Origin: Prorocentrum cordatum
Taxonomy: Eukaryota > Sar > Dinophyceae > Prorocentrales > Prorocentraceae
Length of the DNA stretch: 64,000 bases
Direction of reading: 5' to 3'
NCBI GenBank assembly: GCA_963575745.1
Contig: CAUYUJ010000203.1
Span: 81,001-145,000 of the forward strand
The notes under the pieces are model-generated. The model made no database searches. It was not told the DNA's origin and saw only the letters and a program-made list of their open reading frames with translations. Within the stretch, counting starts at the first letter, position 1; each line of letters starts with the position of its first letter. Made by a program: the position numbers and the translations under genes. This document shows, piece after piece, positions 10,956 to 22,647 of this stretch.

Positions 10956-11396
10956 AGGAGCGCTGCGAAGGAGCCGCGGCAAAAGCCTGCGGCAAACGTG
11001 ATTTATGGGGAGCGCGGGACACGCCGGAGGGTCAAGCAGCTCGCTGCGAGAGGCTGCCTGCCCAGCGCCAGAGAGAGATCCGGGACTACCCCTCAGTCGG
11101 GCCTGTCCCTCTACAGGGGGAGCATTGAGACACTGCAAAACTAGTCGGGGGACGCTTCTGGGAGTCATTTTACGAGTCTTCTTTGAAAACGATATGTTTG
11201 GATCTTTCGTCCGAACCCCGTCTGTATGGGGGGCACGCCCGACCTAAGACTACCCTGCGCCGCCAGCTTCTAGTCCGGAGCCCTCCTAGCCCTCGGAGAG
11301 AGCTGCCCGGGGAAACATCCGGGGGCCCCGCTCGGGGCACGATGAGGCCAACGGCGGGCGTCGGGCAACGCAGGCCCCCGAGCGTCGTCGAATATC
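10956..11396. other. Unassigned stretch
   Basis: No gene, RNA or repeat recognised. Confidence 0.35.
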
Positions 11397-11437
<41 letters not shown>

Positions 11438-11441
11438 ATAC
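11397..11441. repeat. (TA)n microsatellite
   Basis: About 45 bp of alternating TA with one interruption (TATTTA). Confidence 0.95.
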
Positions 11442-11530
11442 TCTGTGGCGCGGCGGGTGTGGGTGGCCCGGGCTGCCTTCGAGTCTCGGGCGATCGCAGG
11501 CACGGATCAGGGAGGCGTGGATTATCGGGG

Positions 11531-11699
11531 GTGGATAGACCTCCTACCCTGACACGTCGATTGAGGAATTGGCCGTTTTCGGTTCGCGAGAGGGCGTCGC
11601 GGCCGTCATTCTTGCGGGTCCAGGTCTGTCGGTTTCGGTCCTAGGCCGTTCTCACTATAGGGAGGTTTACTAAAGGGAGGTTTGTCCACCGCCGAGATT
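11531..11699. mobile_element. Foldback family F2, copy 1
   Basis: Ends GTGGATAGACCTCC and GGAGGTTTGTCCAC are inverted. It shares the interior GACACGTCGATT, GTTTTCGGTTCGCGAGAGGG with copies at 41089, 50094 and 57919. This copy is a little longer than the 160-bp forms. Confidence 0.8.
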
Positions 11700-11917
11700 T
11701 GCGACAGGTCCCGCTTCCATGGAAAGGCGCGGATTTCCGCCGCCGAGCGAGGCGGCACGAGCCGCGTTTTGGGGAGAGCGCCTCCCCCGATCCGTGGAAT
11801 TGGCGACCGCGCGCCACGTCCATGGGTCGCTGATCCATGTCTGCGCGCCCCCGAAATTTGGTGCGCGGCCGTTGCCTTAGTGACTTTGGCTCTTGGGAAA
11901 GAAAGCAACAGCATAAA

Positions 11918-12067
11918 CATAAGCTACATGTTTGGAGCTCCGCGCTGATTTCTTGCTTCGGCGCCAGCCCCCCCTGGCGCCGCCCCTGGCGCGCTCCGCG
12001 CACCAGGGAGGGGCCTCCAGCGTGGATCCAACAGATCGGCGCGGACATCCAAAAATTCACGTTTATG
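11918..12067. mobile_element. Foldback family F1, copy 1
   Basis: About 150 bp with inverted ends: CATAAGCTACATGTTTGG then CGCGCTGATTTCTTG, against the reverse complement CATAAACGTGAATTTTTGG then CCGCGCCGATCTGTTGG. The centre carries GGCGCC and GGCGCGCTCCGCGC. One of nine copies in the window. Confidence 0.8.
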
Positions 12068-12138
12068 TAATTCTGTCGTTCCTCTACGGTAGGATGGCGG
12101 TGCAAAACGAGGAGTCGGGGGCGAGGGAGATGTCTGTG

Positions 12139-12240
12139 GGGGGGCATATCATGGCCGGGGACGGGGCCATGATATCTCCCCTGACTTCATGGCGTCCCTT
12201 GGTTCCCCACTTCCGCGCACATGATTCGTGCCATGCTTTG
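12139..12240. mobile_element. Foldback family F3, partial copy
   Basis: Shares the palindromic heart ATATCATGGCC..GGGGCCATGATAT and downstream CGCGCACATGATT with the full copies at 40583, 54576 and 56208. Outer ends are lost or diverged. Confidence 0.6.
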
Positions 12241-12267
12241 CGAACCTCCCTCCTGGACGCCGCGGCC

Positions 12268-12271
<4 letters not shown>

Positions 12272-12306
<35 letters not shown>
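12272..12306. repeat. (CT)n microsatellite
   Basis: About 35 bp of CT repeat. Confidence 0.95.
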
Positions 12307-12308
<2 letters not shown>

Positions 12309-12327
12309 AAGAAGAAGAAACAAGGTC

Positions 12328-12487
12328 ACAAACAAAACTTTTCGCGCTCAGCGCGGATTTCTTGGAGCCGCGCTGGGCCCCCCCGGCGGCGCCTCTGGCG
12401 CTGCCCCTGGCGCGCTCCGCGCGCCACGGAATGGAGTCCAGCGCAGATCCCAGGAATCCGCGCGGAGCGCCAAAAGTGTATGCTTGT
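12328..12487. mobile_element. Foldback family F1, copy 2
   Basis: Inverted arms AGCGCGGATTTCTTGGAGCC and its counterpart near GCAGATCCCAGGAATCC, with outer CACAAACAAAACTTTT opposed by AAAAGTGTATGCTTGTG. Same GGCGCGCTCCGCGC centre as the other F1 copies. Confidence 0.8.
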
Positions 12488-12879
12488 GCCGCCTGATTTT
12501 CTTCTTCTATCCTCGCTGTCGGGTTCACGCCCCGTGCTCGCTGGAACGCACGCCCACGCGTGCGCGCGGGCATGTCCGGGCGCTCTGCGCGTGATCATCT
12601 GCGGGTGGCTCGTGCGCCCCTGCGCGTGGCCCCGCACGGGTGCCAGCCGGCGAGCACGGGGAGGCGAGGTTCGAGGTCTCTCCTGGGTTCGAGGAGAGTG
12701 CAGTGCTCTCTATCTGGCCTCCAGGAGCCGTTGTCGATCCCGGGGGGCCTCGCAAACGGATCCGAGGGGATGCAACCAGAGCTGTCCTGGCGGAGGACCT
12801 GGCCAGGTGCAGTTGCAAGTGCCTTCGTTGCGGGTGTCCGCTTCGCGGGACCTCCTCAACGGGCCGTGAAGCATGCCAA
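12488..12879. other. Unassigned GC-rich stretch
   Basis: No domain or repeat recognised. Confidence 0.35.
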
Positions 12880-13790
12880 GGGTGTGCCGATATGGGGCGG
12901 GGCCGCCATGTGGGCGCTGCCACTGGGGCATTCTGTGGAACGCATGATGGGGCCGCGAAACGTGTTCGGGGTACACCGCAATGGGGCGGGGCCGCCACTG
13001 GGGCATTCGGTGGAGCTCCCTCTGGGGCCACGAAACGCTGTACACCGCCACTGAGGCCTTCGGTGTGGAGCTACCTACGGGGCCACGAAGCGCTGTACTG
13101 GGTGGGGGAACCGCATGCGGACACCGCCACTGAGGCCTTCGGTGGAGTCCTCCATGGGGCCACGAAGCGCTGTACTGCTTGGGGGAACCGCATGCGGACA
13201 GCGCTGCTGAGGCCTTCGGTGGAGCTCCCTATGGGGCCACGCAGCGCTGCACTGAGTGGAGGATCCGCATGAGGAAACCGCTGCTGAGGCCTTCGGTGGA
13301 GCTCTCTAAGTGGCGACGAAACTCTGAATTGGGTGGGGAACCAGATGCGGCCACCGCCACTGAGGCCTTCGGTGGAGCTCCCTATGGGGCCACGAAACGA
13401 TGTACTGGATGGGGGAACTGCATGCGGAAACCGCTGCTGAGGCCTTCGGAAGAGCTCCCTCTGGGGCCAGGAAGAGATGTACTAGGTGGAGGATCCGCAT
13501 GCGGACAGCGCTGCTTAGGCCTTCGGTGGAGCTCCCTCTGGGGCCACGAAACGCTGTACTGGGTGAGGGAACCAGATGCGGTCACCGCCACTGAGGCCTT
13601 CGGTGGAGTCCTCTATGGGGCCACGGAACACTGTGCTGGGCGGGGGAACCGCATGCGGACACCATTCAGGCCTTCGGTGGAGCTCCCTATGAGACTACGA
13701 CGCGCTGTACTGGTTGGGGGAACCGGATGCGGTCACTGGCCGACATTGAGGCCTTCGGTGGAGCTCCTTGAGGGGTCACGGAACTGGGAG
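12880..13790. repeat. 77-bp minisatellite (about 11-12 units)
   Basis: GAGGCCTTCGGTGGAGCTCC begins units near 13052, 13132, 13209, 13286, 13362, 13439, 13516, 13592, 13667 and 13747, a spacing of 75-80 bp with mode 77. Units also share GGGGCCACGAAACGCTGTAC and GAACCGCATGCGG. The first units (12885-13050) are more diverged. 77 is not a multiple of three, so the frame rotates between units, arguing against coding. Confidence 0.92.
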
Positions 13791-14620
13791 GGTTGTGCCG
13801 ACATGAGATGCGGAGGGCAGATGCAGGGATGGGAGGAGGGGCAGGAGGGGGAGTAGAGGAGATGCGGGGCGTTGTCTCTTCAAGACGAGGACCAAACACC
13901 AGAGGATGGCTGGGAATTGGCAGATGGACCCCCAGACCGGTTTTGAGCGGGTGTGTTCTGATCCCCACCGTTTTTGACCGATTGTCTTCAGGTCCGTCCA
14001 GTTCAGACCCCCAGGCTGCCTGCAGTGTGCGCGCGTGCGGTTGCAGAGCACGCACTGTGGCGTAGATGCGTCGCCGTCGCCCTTCTCCACCGGCAAGGTC
14101 GTGGATGAATTTGGGCTTCGTTCCGTTGCTGTTCCCCGCCGAGGGCTCCTGGGATACCGACGAGATGCGAGCCAACGTGGGGACCATGTGCAATAGTTAC
14201 AAGGAGGGCCGCGTAGTGGCAAATGCATCTGATCATTTCTTCCCTCAGCATAGCATTGCGCTGTATTGGATATGTGCTGCTACCACTTGGCATAGCTATC
14301 GTAGTCGTCGCAACAGTCGTTCTGGCAGCCGCAGTCTTGGTGAGCCCATTATTTCGCCCGCTATGTCGCAATTGTTGGCGAATGGCTTTGCTTGCATTGC
14401 CAGGCCGCTAGTACCCGACACATGTAGGGTCGCAGAAGTACCAGCACTAGCAGTTGCATTAGAAGCAGTAGCATGCATAGTTGCATTCGCACTTGAATCG
14501 CATTAGTAGTATCAGTAGTGCCCAACGGTTGGGGCTCTCGTGCTGTTTCAGGATATAAGCGTTGGTGTAGATGTGGATGAAGACGCGGACGAACATGTTG
14601 ATGTAGACGTACATGTTGCC
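13791..14620. other. Unassigned stretch
   Basis: No domain recognised. 14410-14510 has loosely repeated GCAGTAGCA words. Confidence 0.35.
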
Positions 14621-14700
14621 CCCCCGATATATATCTATATATATATATATATATGTAGAGAGAGAGAGAGAAAAAGACAAAAAAACAGAGATACAGAGAC
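14621..14700. repeat. (TA)n-(GA)n compound microsatellite
   Basis: TA repeat at about 14628-14654 followed by GA repeat and A-rich DNA. Confidence 0.9.
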
Positions 14701-16048
14701 ATTCGAGGAGGATGACCTGCCCGCCGCACGGAGCACTTGCTTTCTTGGGGGGAGAACCACAGGGAGATTGTTTTCCCTTTTGGGTTTGAGTTGTTGGCGC
14801 AACTAAGAACAAGCAGACACTGTTTTGTGTCCAAGAGTCTTGGGTGGGAATCAAAGCACAGCAACACAAGCTCCGATCAGGGTAGCACATCAATAATCAT
14901 CTAATGTGGTCGATCCTTTTGGGCTTCCCCAGGGCCCATCCAACCCAGATTCTGCCAAGCAGTCCGAAGGCCCAGCATCCGATGACTCTTATGTGTGTTC
15001 ATGGCCAAATAACCTCGCAGAGTTGTTGTAGACCCAAGATGTTGCCTTATGAGCGAAACGAATGCTTCGCACCAGTCTCTCTCTTTCTCTCTCGCTCTTC
15101 CTCCTTCGTTTTTCTTGACGTGTCTCCCACACACCTCTCTTCCACCAACAGAGACTGAAGCCATATTACATTCCCCTACGCCAGCATCTGCACGTTCGTC
15201 AGCAACTGCATCCTTGAATACGGTTTCCGCCAGATGGATCCTTGTCGTAAGAATTCATTCAGTAAGGATTTGTGATCGTACGGGTTGCTTGGTCGGAATT
15301 CGTCCAGCCACGGCTCCTTGCTGAGGACGCTTTTCATTCTTTCGTACGGATGGCTTGTGGATGGAGTCCTTGGGCCACGTTGTTTTTTGTTGTTTTCAAC
15401 GGATGTCTGTAAGAAGCATGTCTTTCGCATTCCTGCAATAAGGCTTCCTGTAGTAATGATATTTGTTTGTGGGGTGAGGGATCTTTTCTGAAGGTGTCCG
15501 TCAGTATTGATTCATTCAGGATTTCATCAGTACGCATTCTGGCAGAGGGTTCTTTAAGCGGGTTCCATGAGTATTGATTCCTTCCGTAGAGCGAGACTTC
15601 TATTTGGGAATACTGTGCAAAGGATTCTCAAAAGGGTTACAGAGTCGGCATCTCTTTAGAGCAAGGGGTCCTTGGACAATGAGTGGGCAAGGGTTCCTTG
15701 AGTATGCATTTCTTTAGGGATGCCCCCTCTTGCAAGAAATTGTCTTGCCATCACCCCGTAAGGACGGATCCGTGTCGTAATGGATCCTCTGGTATGGACC
15801 TCTCGGCGGACGCCCCGAGCGCAGTGGAAACGGGCGGCACCGTGGCGAGACCTCGCTCCGGACCTCCCAGGGCGCTGTGGGCGTTCTGCAGGGCGGCAGC
15901 GAGGCGGCTGTGGACGGGGCGGGCGCGGCGGCACAGAAGGCGGCAGGCGCGGGCGGCCGCGGGCGGTTCGGCGTGGCGGAGCTCTGGCGGGCCGACATGG
16001 CGCGGTGGGCGGCGGCAACGAGGAGGCAGCGTTCGAAGAATAATAGCG
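14701..16048. other. Unassigned stretch
   Basis: Moderate-GC DNA with loosely repeated GGATCC/ATTGATTC words at about 15220-15600. No gene or RNA recognised. Confidence 0.35.
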
Positions 16049-16210
16049 CCATAGACATACATGTTTGGCGGCTCGGCGCGTATTTCGATCCGCGCTGGCA
16101 TCGCCCTGGCGGCGCCGGAGGCGCCGCCCCTGGCGCGCTCCGCGCGCCAGGGGGGGATCCAGCGCAGATCCAAAAAACCCAGGCGGAGCGCCAAAAGTCT
16201 ACGTTTTTGC
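16049..16210. mobile_element. Foldback family F1, copy 3
   Basis: Left CATACATGTTTGGCGGC and right GGCGGAGCGCCAAAAGTC are inverted, with the shared GGCGCCGGAGGCGCC and GGCGCGCTCCGCGCGCC centre. Confidence 0.8.
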
Positions 16211-16265
16211 AGTTTTTTAGTTGTTTTCTTTTTTCCATCTTCTAGAGGAGGCAGCGTGTGCCGGG

Positions 16266-16392
16266 GGTTCAAAGACGGGGGGTCCTGAGGGTTGGGGTCC
16301 TAAGGACGAGGTGCCTCAAAGAGCGCGCAGATCCACCCTTGGAGCCCTTCCTGTCCTGAGGGCCCCAGCACTCAGGACCCCGTCTTTGAACC
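16266..16392. mobile_element. Foldback element, family F4
   Basis: 127 bp with inverted ends GGTTCAAAGACGGGG and CCCCGTCTTTGAACC, each followed inward by CCTGAG or CTCAGG. The internal phrase GGACGAGGTGCCTCAA recurs near 62600. Confidence 0.8.
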
Positions 16393-16814
16393 ACCGAGCG
16401 TGGCGAAGTCTCCGCGGAGCCCCCTAAGCGCGGCAGCAACGGGGCGGCACCGTGTGGCAGCAGGCGGCAAAACCTCGGCGGAGCCATTCGATGCCTCAGC
16501 AACGCAAGTTGGAACGCCGAAGGGCAAGCACTGCCTGGGAATCGCCAGAAGCACTACGAGCATCGGTCAGCGTTGGCAGCACTAGCAGATGTTGTGGCAC
16601 CCTTGTCATTATCCAGTTGCGTTGCTGCGAATGCTAGCCAACAAAAATGGGGAAAGCAGCGCAGCAGCGCTCAAGCACGTCATGTGGTCTCTGCGCACAG
16701 TGGGGCCGTTAGGGGGCGGGGGCCTTGTTGCCATCGGGGGGCAGTTTCTGGCAGGGGCCGTCCCGAGTCGACGAGCGCGTTCCACTACTCGCAAAGTAAC
16801 TACTCGCAAGTGGC
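16393..16814. other. Unassigned stretch with one inverted-repeat arm
   Basis: No gene recognised. GAGCGCGTTCCACTACTCGC at about 16775 is the reverse complement of a segment near 17510-17535, so the two may be ends of a ~760-bp element containing satellite block H. Confidence 0.4.
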
Positions 16815-16862
16815 CTGGATCCCCCGCGGGGGATCTACCTGGATCCCCCGCGGGGGATCTAC
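16815..16862. repeat. 24-bp palindromic tandem repeat (two copies)
   Basis: Two identical 24-bp units, each containing the perfect 18-bp palindrome GATCCCCCGCGGGGGATC. Confidence 0.9.
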
Positions 16863-16974
16863 AATAAATGTTCGGCGCTTCGCGAATCCCCACCAGCCCA
16901 TCCAGAAACGATGCCCAGAGGAATTGCCTCGATCAGGGAAGTGGGCAGCACACAGAGGAAGCCAGTATGAGACA

Positions 16975-17290
16975 TCTTGGGATATCTTGAGACATCTAGG
17001 AGGTCTGGGCTCTCCCAGGCGCTCTTGGAGTCATCTTAATCAGTGCCCCCCCCCCAAGAGGCCAACATGTGGCTAACACCTTCGTAACATCAATGATTTG
17101 GCATTCTCGCCGAGGCCTCTTGGAGCACCTTGGGTGCCTCTGCGGGGTCGCTTGGGGCCTGTTGGGGGTCTCTTGGGAGTCTCTTGGGGGCATCCTGGGG
17201 GCCTCTTGGGGCTTCCTGGCCCCCTCTTGGGGCCATCTTGGGGCACCCTTGGGAGCCGTGGCGCCATCTTTGGGCCATCTTGGGTGAGAT
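16975..17290 (+). repeat. CTTGG-box satellite, block H
   Basis: CTTGG boxes at 10-12-bp spacing, flanked by a repeated C9-AAGAGGCCAA phrase at about 17047 and 17326. Confidence 0.8.
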
Positions 17291-17399
17291 CGGTCACAGG
17301 AGGGGGGGTGTTCGATTAGTGTCCCCCCCCCCCCCCAAGAGGCCAAAATGGTGCCAAAACCATAGTAAAACAAATGATGTTGGCTTCCTCGCCGAAGCC

Positions 17400-17515
17400 G
17401 TTTTGGACGCCCTGACACCTCGCGACCCCCTCCGTCCAGGTCTAGGGGAGGGGGTAGGGGGAGGGGTAAACCCCTCCCCGAAGGGGAAGAAGGAGGGGTG
17501 GAAGAGCACTTTGCG
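17400..17515. repeat. CTTGG-satellite end module, copy 2
   Basis: CCTGACACCTCGCG and CCGTCCAGGTCTAGGGG lead into the palindromic GGGGTAAACCCCTCCCCG and AAGGGGAAG. The same order occurs at 24193-24300 and, diverged, near 6672-6740. Confidence 0.7.
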
Positions 17516-19960
17516 AGTAGTGGAACGCGCTCGGCGACTGAGGGTTTTTGTTGGGCAGTCTCCTCGGGAGGTGGGGCCGTAACGGGCTCGCCTTTGGGCT
17601 GTGATTGGGCCGTCTCGGACTGGGTCTGGCCCGTTCTCCTGGGCCGCAGTTGCGCTGCTCAAGAGCGGTCCGAAGGCCGTCCAGTGACCATCCAGAGGCA
17701 GAGCCCTCTGAGGCGTGGGCACATTGTCCAATAGGGTTGAACGCGTACATGGCCATTGCAGTCAATGCGCTTGTTAGGGATGCGCGCCTGCTCTGGGGTA
17801 CCCTCGTGTCCTTGCCTCTGTCCTCTGCGGACCGTTCTTTGCCGTCCGTTTCCAATGGCCATTCTCTCAGGGTATATTTGTGGTTTGGTCACCCGCAGCC
17901 CAAGACATCTTGACTTCGGCATGGAAGGGTCTTGCGTTCCTACCCCGTCCTTATTATACGGTTTCACGATACGCCATTACGCTTACGTTAGACAGCAGTA
18001 TTTTCACATTCCATTGCAGAGTCAGGTTCGCGGAAGCCCCCAAATGCTCACCGTCAGTGCTAACGGAGCAGGGTCCACGTGCACGTGTACGCCAGCGAGA
18101 AGACAGAGTCATTATTGTCATAGTAACCGGTGTGATCTCGCACTGCATTATTTCGACCGTTTCTGCCTGGATGTGCTGGAATATGTCGGTGTACTGCCTC
18201 GATGTGCTGGTGTCCGTGTGCTGGGATCGGTGGTGTAAGATGTGTCGGACGTACTGGGGTGTGCGTTGGGGGCTAGGATGCATGCTGTGATGTGTTGGAA
18301 CACGTGCTGGCCGTGCCCCCTGGCACGTGTCGGTGCGCGCTGGGGGTGCTGGGATGCTTGGGTGTTGGCTCCCCCCCCGCCCCTGTCCTATTGTTCCCGC
18401 TCGATGCCAACGCAACCGGGATACGAATCGTCATTATTGGGTGGGTGCTGGATGGCACGTGTTTCATCAGTACGACAAGAAGGTGGCAGTGGTAGAGCAT
18501 GCGTCATTACAACCAATGGTTTCTACTTTCACGATTACAATTGGAATTGGATCTCAAAGCGCAAAGGCAACGGAAACGGGTCATATAACCACGTGCACTT
18601 CGGAAAATGGTTGTCGAATGGAGATGACCTCACAGACTGCCGATTGATGAAGGAATGTGCGGCTTAGCCGCACGTTGCCTTGGACTTGATGATGGATTGG
18701 GTCATTAACTTTACCGTGTCCTTGACCATGAGCGGAATGTGCAACTCAGGCGCATGTATCCCTCCCTGTATTTACCTGTTCTAGAAGATCAACATAACGC
18801 TGTTGACCAAGAACGTGGGTATGAGCTGGCGTTGCGGGATACGTCAGTCTGCTTCGCCCCGCTCTACCAGGACAAGATGCCATCCCGTCGCATGCGCTGT
18901 AAAACGTTTTGGATCTTGGCGCCGTGGGCGCCCAGTGTCCCTGGGGATGGCATGAAGTCTGGCAGCTCCGAAGGAAGCATCATGTCGGGCCTATTCATCC
19001 TGCCGCGGATGGGGATTCATACGACTCCTTCCTCGCCGTCTCCCGCCGCCGACGCCCCACACCGCCGGTGGTCATCGCGTATACCGCAGTTGCATTGGGC
19101 TGAGAGTCGGTGGAAGAGGGGCGCGCCCTCGGCTGGCTGGCTCCCCTCCCTACGCATGCCTCTCTGCACGCCTCCGCTTCACAGAACCATAGTGTAGCCA
19201 TGTCGAACACAATAGCCTACTGAGGTGATGAGCGCATTGACGACTCCAGAGCAAGTTGATACGCGGATCATTATGCCAGCATTTTCCGAGCCCACGGCAA
19301 ATAAGTAGCAATGATTGATTATGTTCCGACCCTGTGGCGTAATTAATTGAGATTTGCGACGCTCCAGTGGTTCTATCACGATTGCTCCCCAGACCATTCT
19401 CGATGTCGACATTGGCATTTTCCCCGCGCCGCGTCCAGCCGTGGCGACGAGGGGGCCCTTCCTCTCCCCCCCTTCAGCTGGACAGAACTAGCGCGGGGCC
19501 ATCTCAGCCTCCCAGCCGGCTCCAAGCATCTATCCGTGTTTCCGAAGTACGCGATTCTTCTCCCATCTGCCAACCACCACTCGAGGCAGCGCTCGAGGGG
19601 TTCGGTGGCTACGACGACGACATGCTCAGCGGCACGACGGACACTACCGGCATTCACGGCAACATGAACACCGATTCTGGATCTTACCGCCCCCGCGGAG
19701 TGGCAGTGGGAGTAAGGACCGGTTGTGTCGCGACAGCGTGCGCACACGTGGCAGCCTTAGAGTTGTCTCGGAGCGTGCCTGATGCAGTGTATGTCTTAAG
19801 CAGTGTTTGCACTCGGGGGCTCGTGCATCCCTCTTCTAACGAGTTGGGCCCGTCTGGTGGCCCGGCGGCCCCGTTCCCTTCCGTCGCCGCTGTATCATTC
19901 CCCGTACAATGCCCGTCTGTTGGCCCGGCTCGCCCCGTTGCACCCCCTTTCTCGCATCGC
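17516..19960. other. Unassigned 2.4-kb stretch
   Basis: The longest stretch without an identified repeat in the first third. Frames at about 18486-18667 give a less biased peptide (including YNHVHFGKWLSNGDD), but it matches no family I recognise and stops at 18667. Nothing supports a gene call. Confidence 0.35.
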
Positions 19961-19964
19961 AAGT

Positions 19965-20150
19965 GCTGCGTTGCGTTGCGTTGTGTTGCGTTGTTGCGCG
20001 TTGCGGTGCATTGTTTTGCTTTGCATCGCATTGCGTTGCATTGCGTTGCATCGTTTTGCATTGCTTCGCGTTGGCTAGCATTGCATCGCATTGTTCGCAT
20101 CGGTGATGGTGCATTGCGTGGCGTTGCTTCGCATTGGTTGGTTTGCATTG
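19965..20150. repeat. TTGCG/TTGCA pentanucleotide tract
   Basis: Imperfect repeats of TTGCA, TTGCG and TTGTT, in places 10-bp units GCATTGCGTT. Confidence 0.85.
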
Positions 20151-20204
20151 TTTTGCGTACCTGTGCCCCGCATGGATTCTCCTTTCTGAAAAGAGAACCG
20201 ACTA

Positions 20205-21745
20205 CCCCCCCCGCGTTATCCGCCCCCCTTTCGGGTATGTAAGTCATATCTGGTTCTGACCACACGTCTATCCTAAATATGAATTTGCACTATCCCAGAG
20301 GGGCCGGGATCGGCCCCCCTGAGGTTCCCTTGTAAAAAAACGATACGCGGGGACATCTTTTGTTCTAACATAACACTGTTTCACGAATCCCTTGCAAGAA
20401 ATGGGACGAAGTGCACACGCGCGCGTCGTCGCGCGCGCATGTCGAAATCCTTCAAAAACCTTCGGTGTCGGAAGGGTTTCGCAAACGAGGTCCCAAAACA
20501 CATACAAAAACACAGGGTTTTGCAACACTGATTTGCTAAAAAAGCTTCCCCGCGAGCTCTTGCGGAATCTTAAGAAAACCATAGATTTTTCAAGATTTCC
20601 ACAAACTGCTACCAAGCGAGCTTCGCGCGCACGCATGCCGAAATCTGTCGAACGCCCTTGCGCGTGTGCCGTCGCGAGAATCCTCTGTAAAAAACGGGAC
20701 GAAGTGCAGACGCGCGTGTCGTCGCGCGCGTATGCCGAAATCCTTCAGAACCCATCGGCTTCGGAAGGATTTCAACATCGTGTGTCCAAAAAACCTACAA
20801 CAACACAAGGTTTCGCAACACGGATTTTCAACAAAAGCGTGCGCGCGCGTTCTTGCGTCGTCGTCGTCGTCGTCGCTGTCCTCCCTCTTGCCGCGTCGTC
20901 GTCGTCGTCGCCTACGTCGTCCTCTGTCTTTCCTCGTGTTCGTCGTCGTCGTCCTCTTTTGCGTCGTGGTCGTTTCCGTCGTCGTTGTCGCCGTGGTCGT
21001 CCTTCCTCCTCCTCCCTCGTCGTCGTCGTCGTCCGTCGTCGGCGTCTCGTCGTCGTTCCCCGTATTTCGTCGCCGTCGTCGTCGTCGTTGTCGTCGTCGT
21101 CTTCCCTCCTCCCTCGTCGTTGTCGTCGTCGGCGTCGCCGTCCTTCCTCCTTCGTCGTTCGCGTCGTGGCCGTCCTCCCTCCTCCCTCGTCGTTGTCGTC
21201 GTTGTCGTCGTTGTCGCCGCCGTCGTCGTCCTCCCTCCTCCCTCGTCGTCGTCTTCGTTGGCGACGTCGTCGTCGTCTTCGTCGTCGTCGTTGGGTGTCG
21301 TCGTCGTCCTCGTCGTCGTCGACGTCTGCGTCGCCGTCGTCGCCGCCGTCGTCGTCGTCGTCGTCGTCGTCATCGTTGTCGTCGTCGTTGTCGTCGTCGT
21401 CGTCGGTGTCGTCGTTGTCGTCGTTGTCGGCGTCGTCATCGTCGTCGTCGTTGTCATCGTCGTCGTCGCCGTCGTCGTCGGCGTCGGCGCCGTCGTCGTC
21501 GTCGGTATCGTCGTCGTCGTCGTTGTCGGCGTCGTCGAAGTCGTTGGAGGCGTCGTCGGTGTCGTCGTAGTCGTCGGCGTCTCGTCGTCGTCGTCGTTGT
21601 TGCTGTCGTCGTCGGCGTCGCTGTCTTTGCCAAGTACCATTTGGTACCCACCGTCACGGTCTTAAGAGATTTTGCAAACCAAGTTGCAGGTGGGTGGGTG
21701 GGATCTTTGCGCGAGCAGTGGAGGTGGTCAAGCGCGGTGCAGGGT
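20205..21745 (+). repeat. Segmental duplication, unit A
   Basis: First copy of a ~1.56-kb tandem duplication. Order: a CCTTTCGG entry, ATGAATTTGCACTATCCC, ACGAATCCCTTGCAAG, then a long (GTC)n tract (about 20850-21640) and an exit phrase ending CGTCACGGTCTT, with GCGAGCAGTGGA downstream. Inside, ~289-bp subunits starting near 20391 and 20680 are themselves duplicated. The long Ser/Arg- or Val-rich frames are (GTC)n artefacts. Confidence 0.9.
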
Positions 21746-21769
21746 AGTCAGTTCTCCCCCCCCCCACCC

Positions 21770-22616
21770 CGGCGTTATCGGCCCCCCTTTCGGATTCTGA
21801 CCACATGTCCATCCTAAATATGAATTTACACTATCCCTGGCCAGCCGGGTTCCCCCCCCTGAGGTTCCCTTATAAAAAACACTATGCGGTGACATTTGTT
21901 GTTCTAACATAACATTGTTTCACGAATCCCTTGCAAGAAATGGGACGAAGTGCACACGCGCGCGTCGTCGCGCGCGCATGTCGAAATCCGTCAAAAACCT
22001 TCGGGGCCGGAAGGATTTTGCAATCGAGTTTCCAAAACACATACAAAAACACAGGGTTTTGCAACACTGATTTGCTAAAAAAGCTTCCCCGCGAGCTCTT
22101 GCGGAATCTTAAGAAAACCATAGATTTTTCAAGATTTCCACAAACTGCTACCAAACGAGCTTCGCGCGCACGCATGCCGAAATCTGTCGAACGCCCTTGC
22201 GCGTGTGCCGTCGCGAGAATCCTCTGCAACAAATGGGACGAAGTGCAGACGCGCGCGTCGTCGCGCGCGTATGCCGAAATCCTTCAGAACCCATCGGTTT
22301 CGGAAGGATTTCAAAATCGTGTGAAAGAAAAAACCTTCAAAACCACAAGGTTTCGCAACACGGATTTTGAACAAAAGCGTGCGCGCGCGCTCTTGCGTCG
22401 TCGTCGTCGTTGTCGCCGTCTTCCCTCCTCCCGCGTCGTCGTCGTTGTCGTCGCCTACGTCGTCCTCTGTCTTTCCTCGTGTTCGTCGTCGTCGTCCTCT
22501 TTTGCGTCGTGATCGTTTCCGTCGTCGTTGTCGCCGTGGTCGTCCTTCCTCCTCCTCCCTCGTCGTCGTCGTCGTCCGTCGTCGGCGTCTCGTCGTCGTC
22601 CCCCGTATTTCGTCGC

Positions 22617-22647
<31 letters not shown>

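Noticed and set aside
12880-13790. Regular repeat array that might look like CRISPR
   Set aside because: No unique spacers between constant repeats; the whole 77-bp unit repeats, and the genome is eukaryotic.
18486-18667. Peptide with ordinary composition (YNHVHFGKWLSNGDD)
   Set aside because: No family recognised, no supporting splice or start context, and neighbouring frames are equally plausible.
20392-21817. Two overlapping frames of 380-390 codons rich in Ser, Arg and Val
   Set aside because: They are translations of the (GTC)n tract; every frame is open there and no domain precedes or follows.
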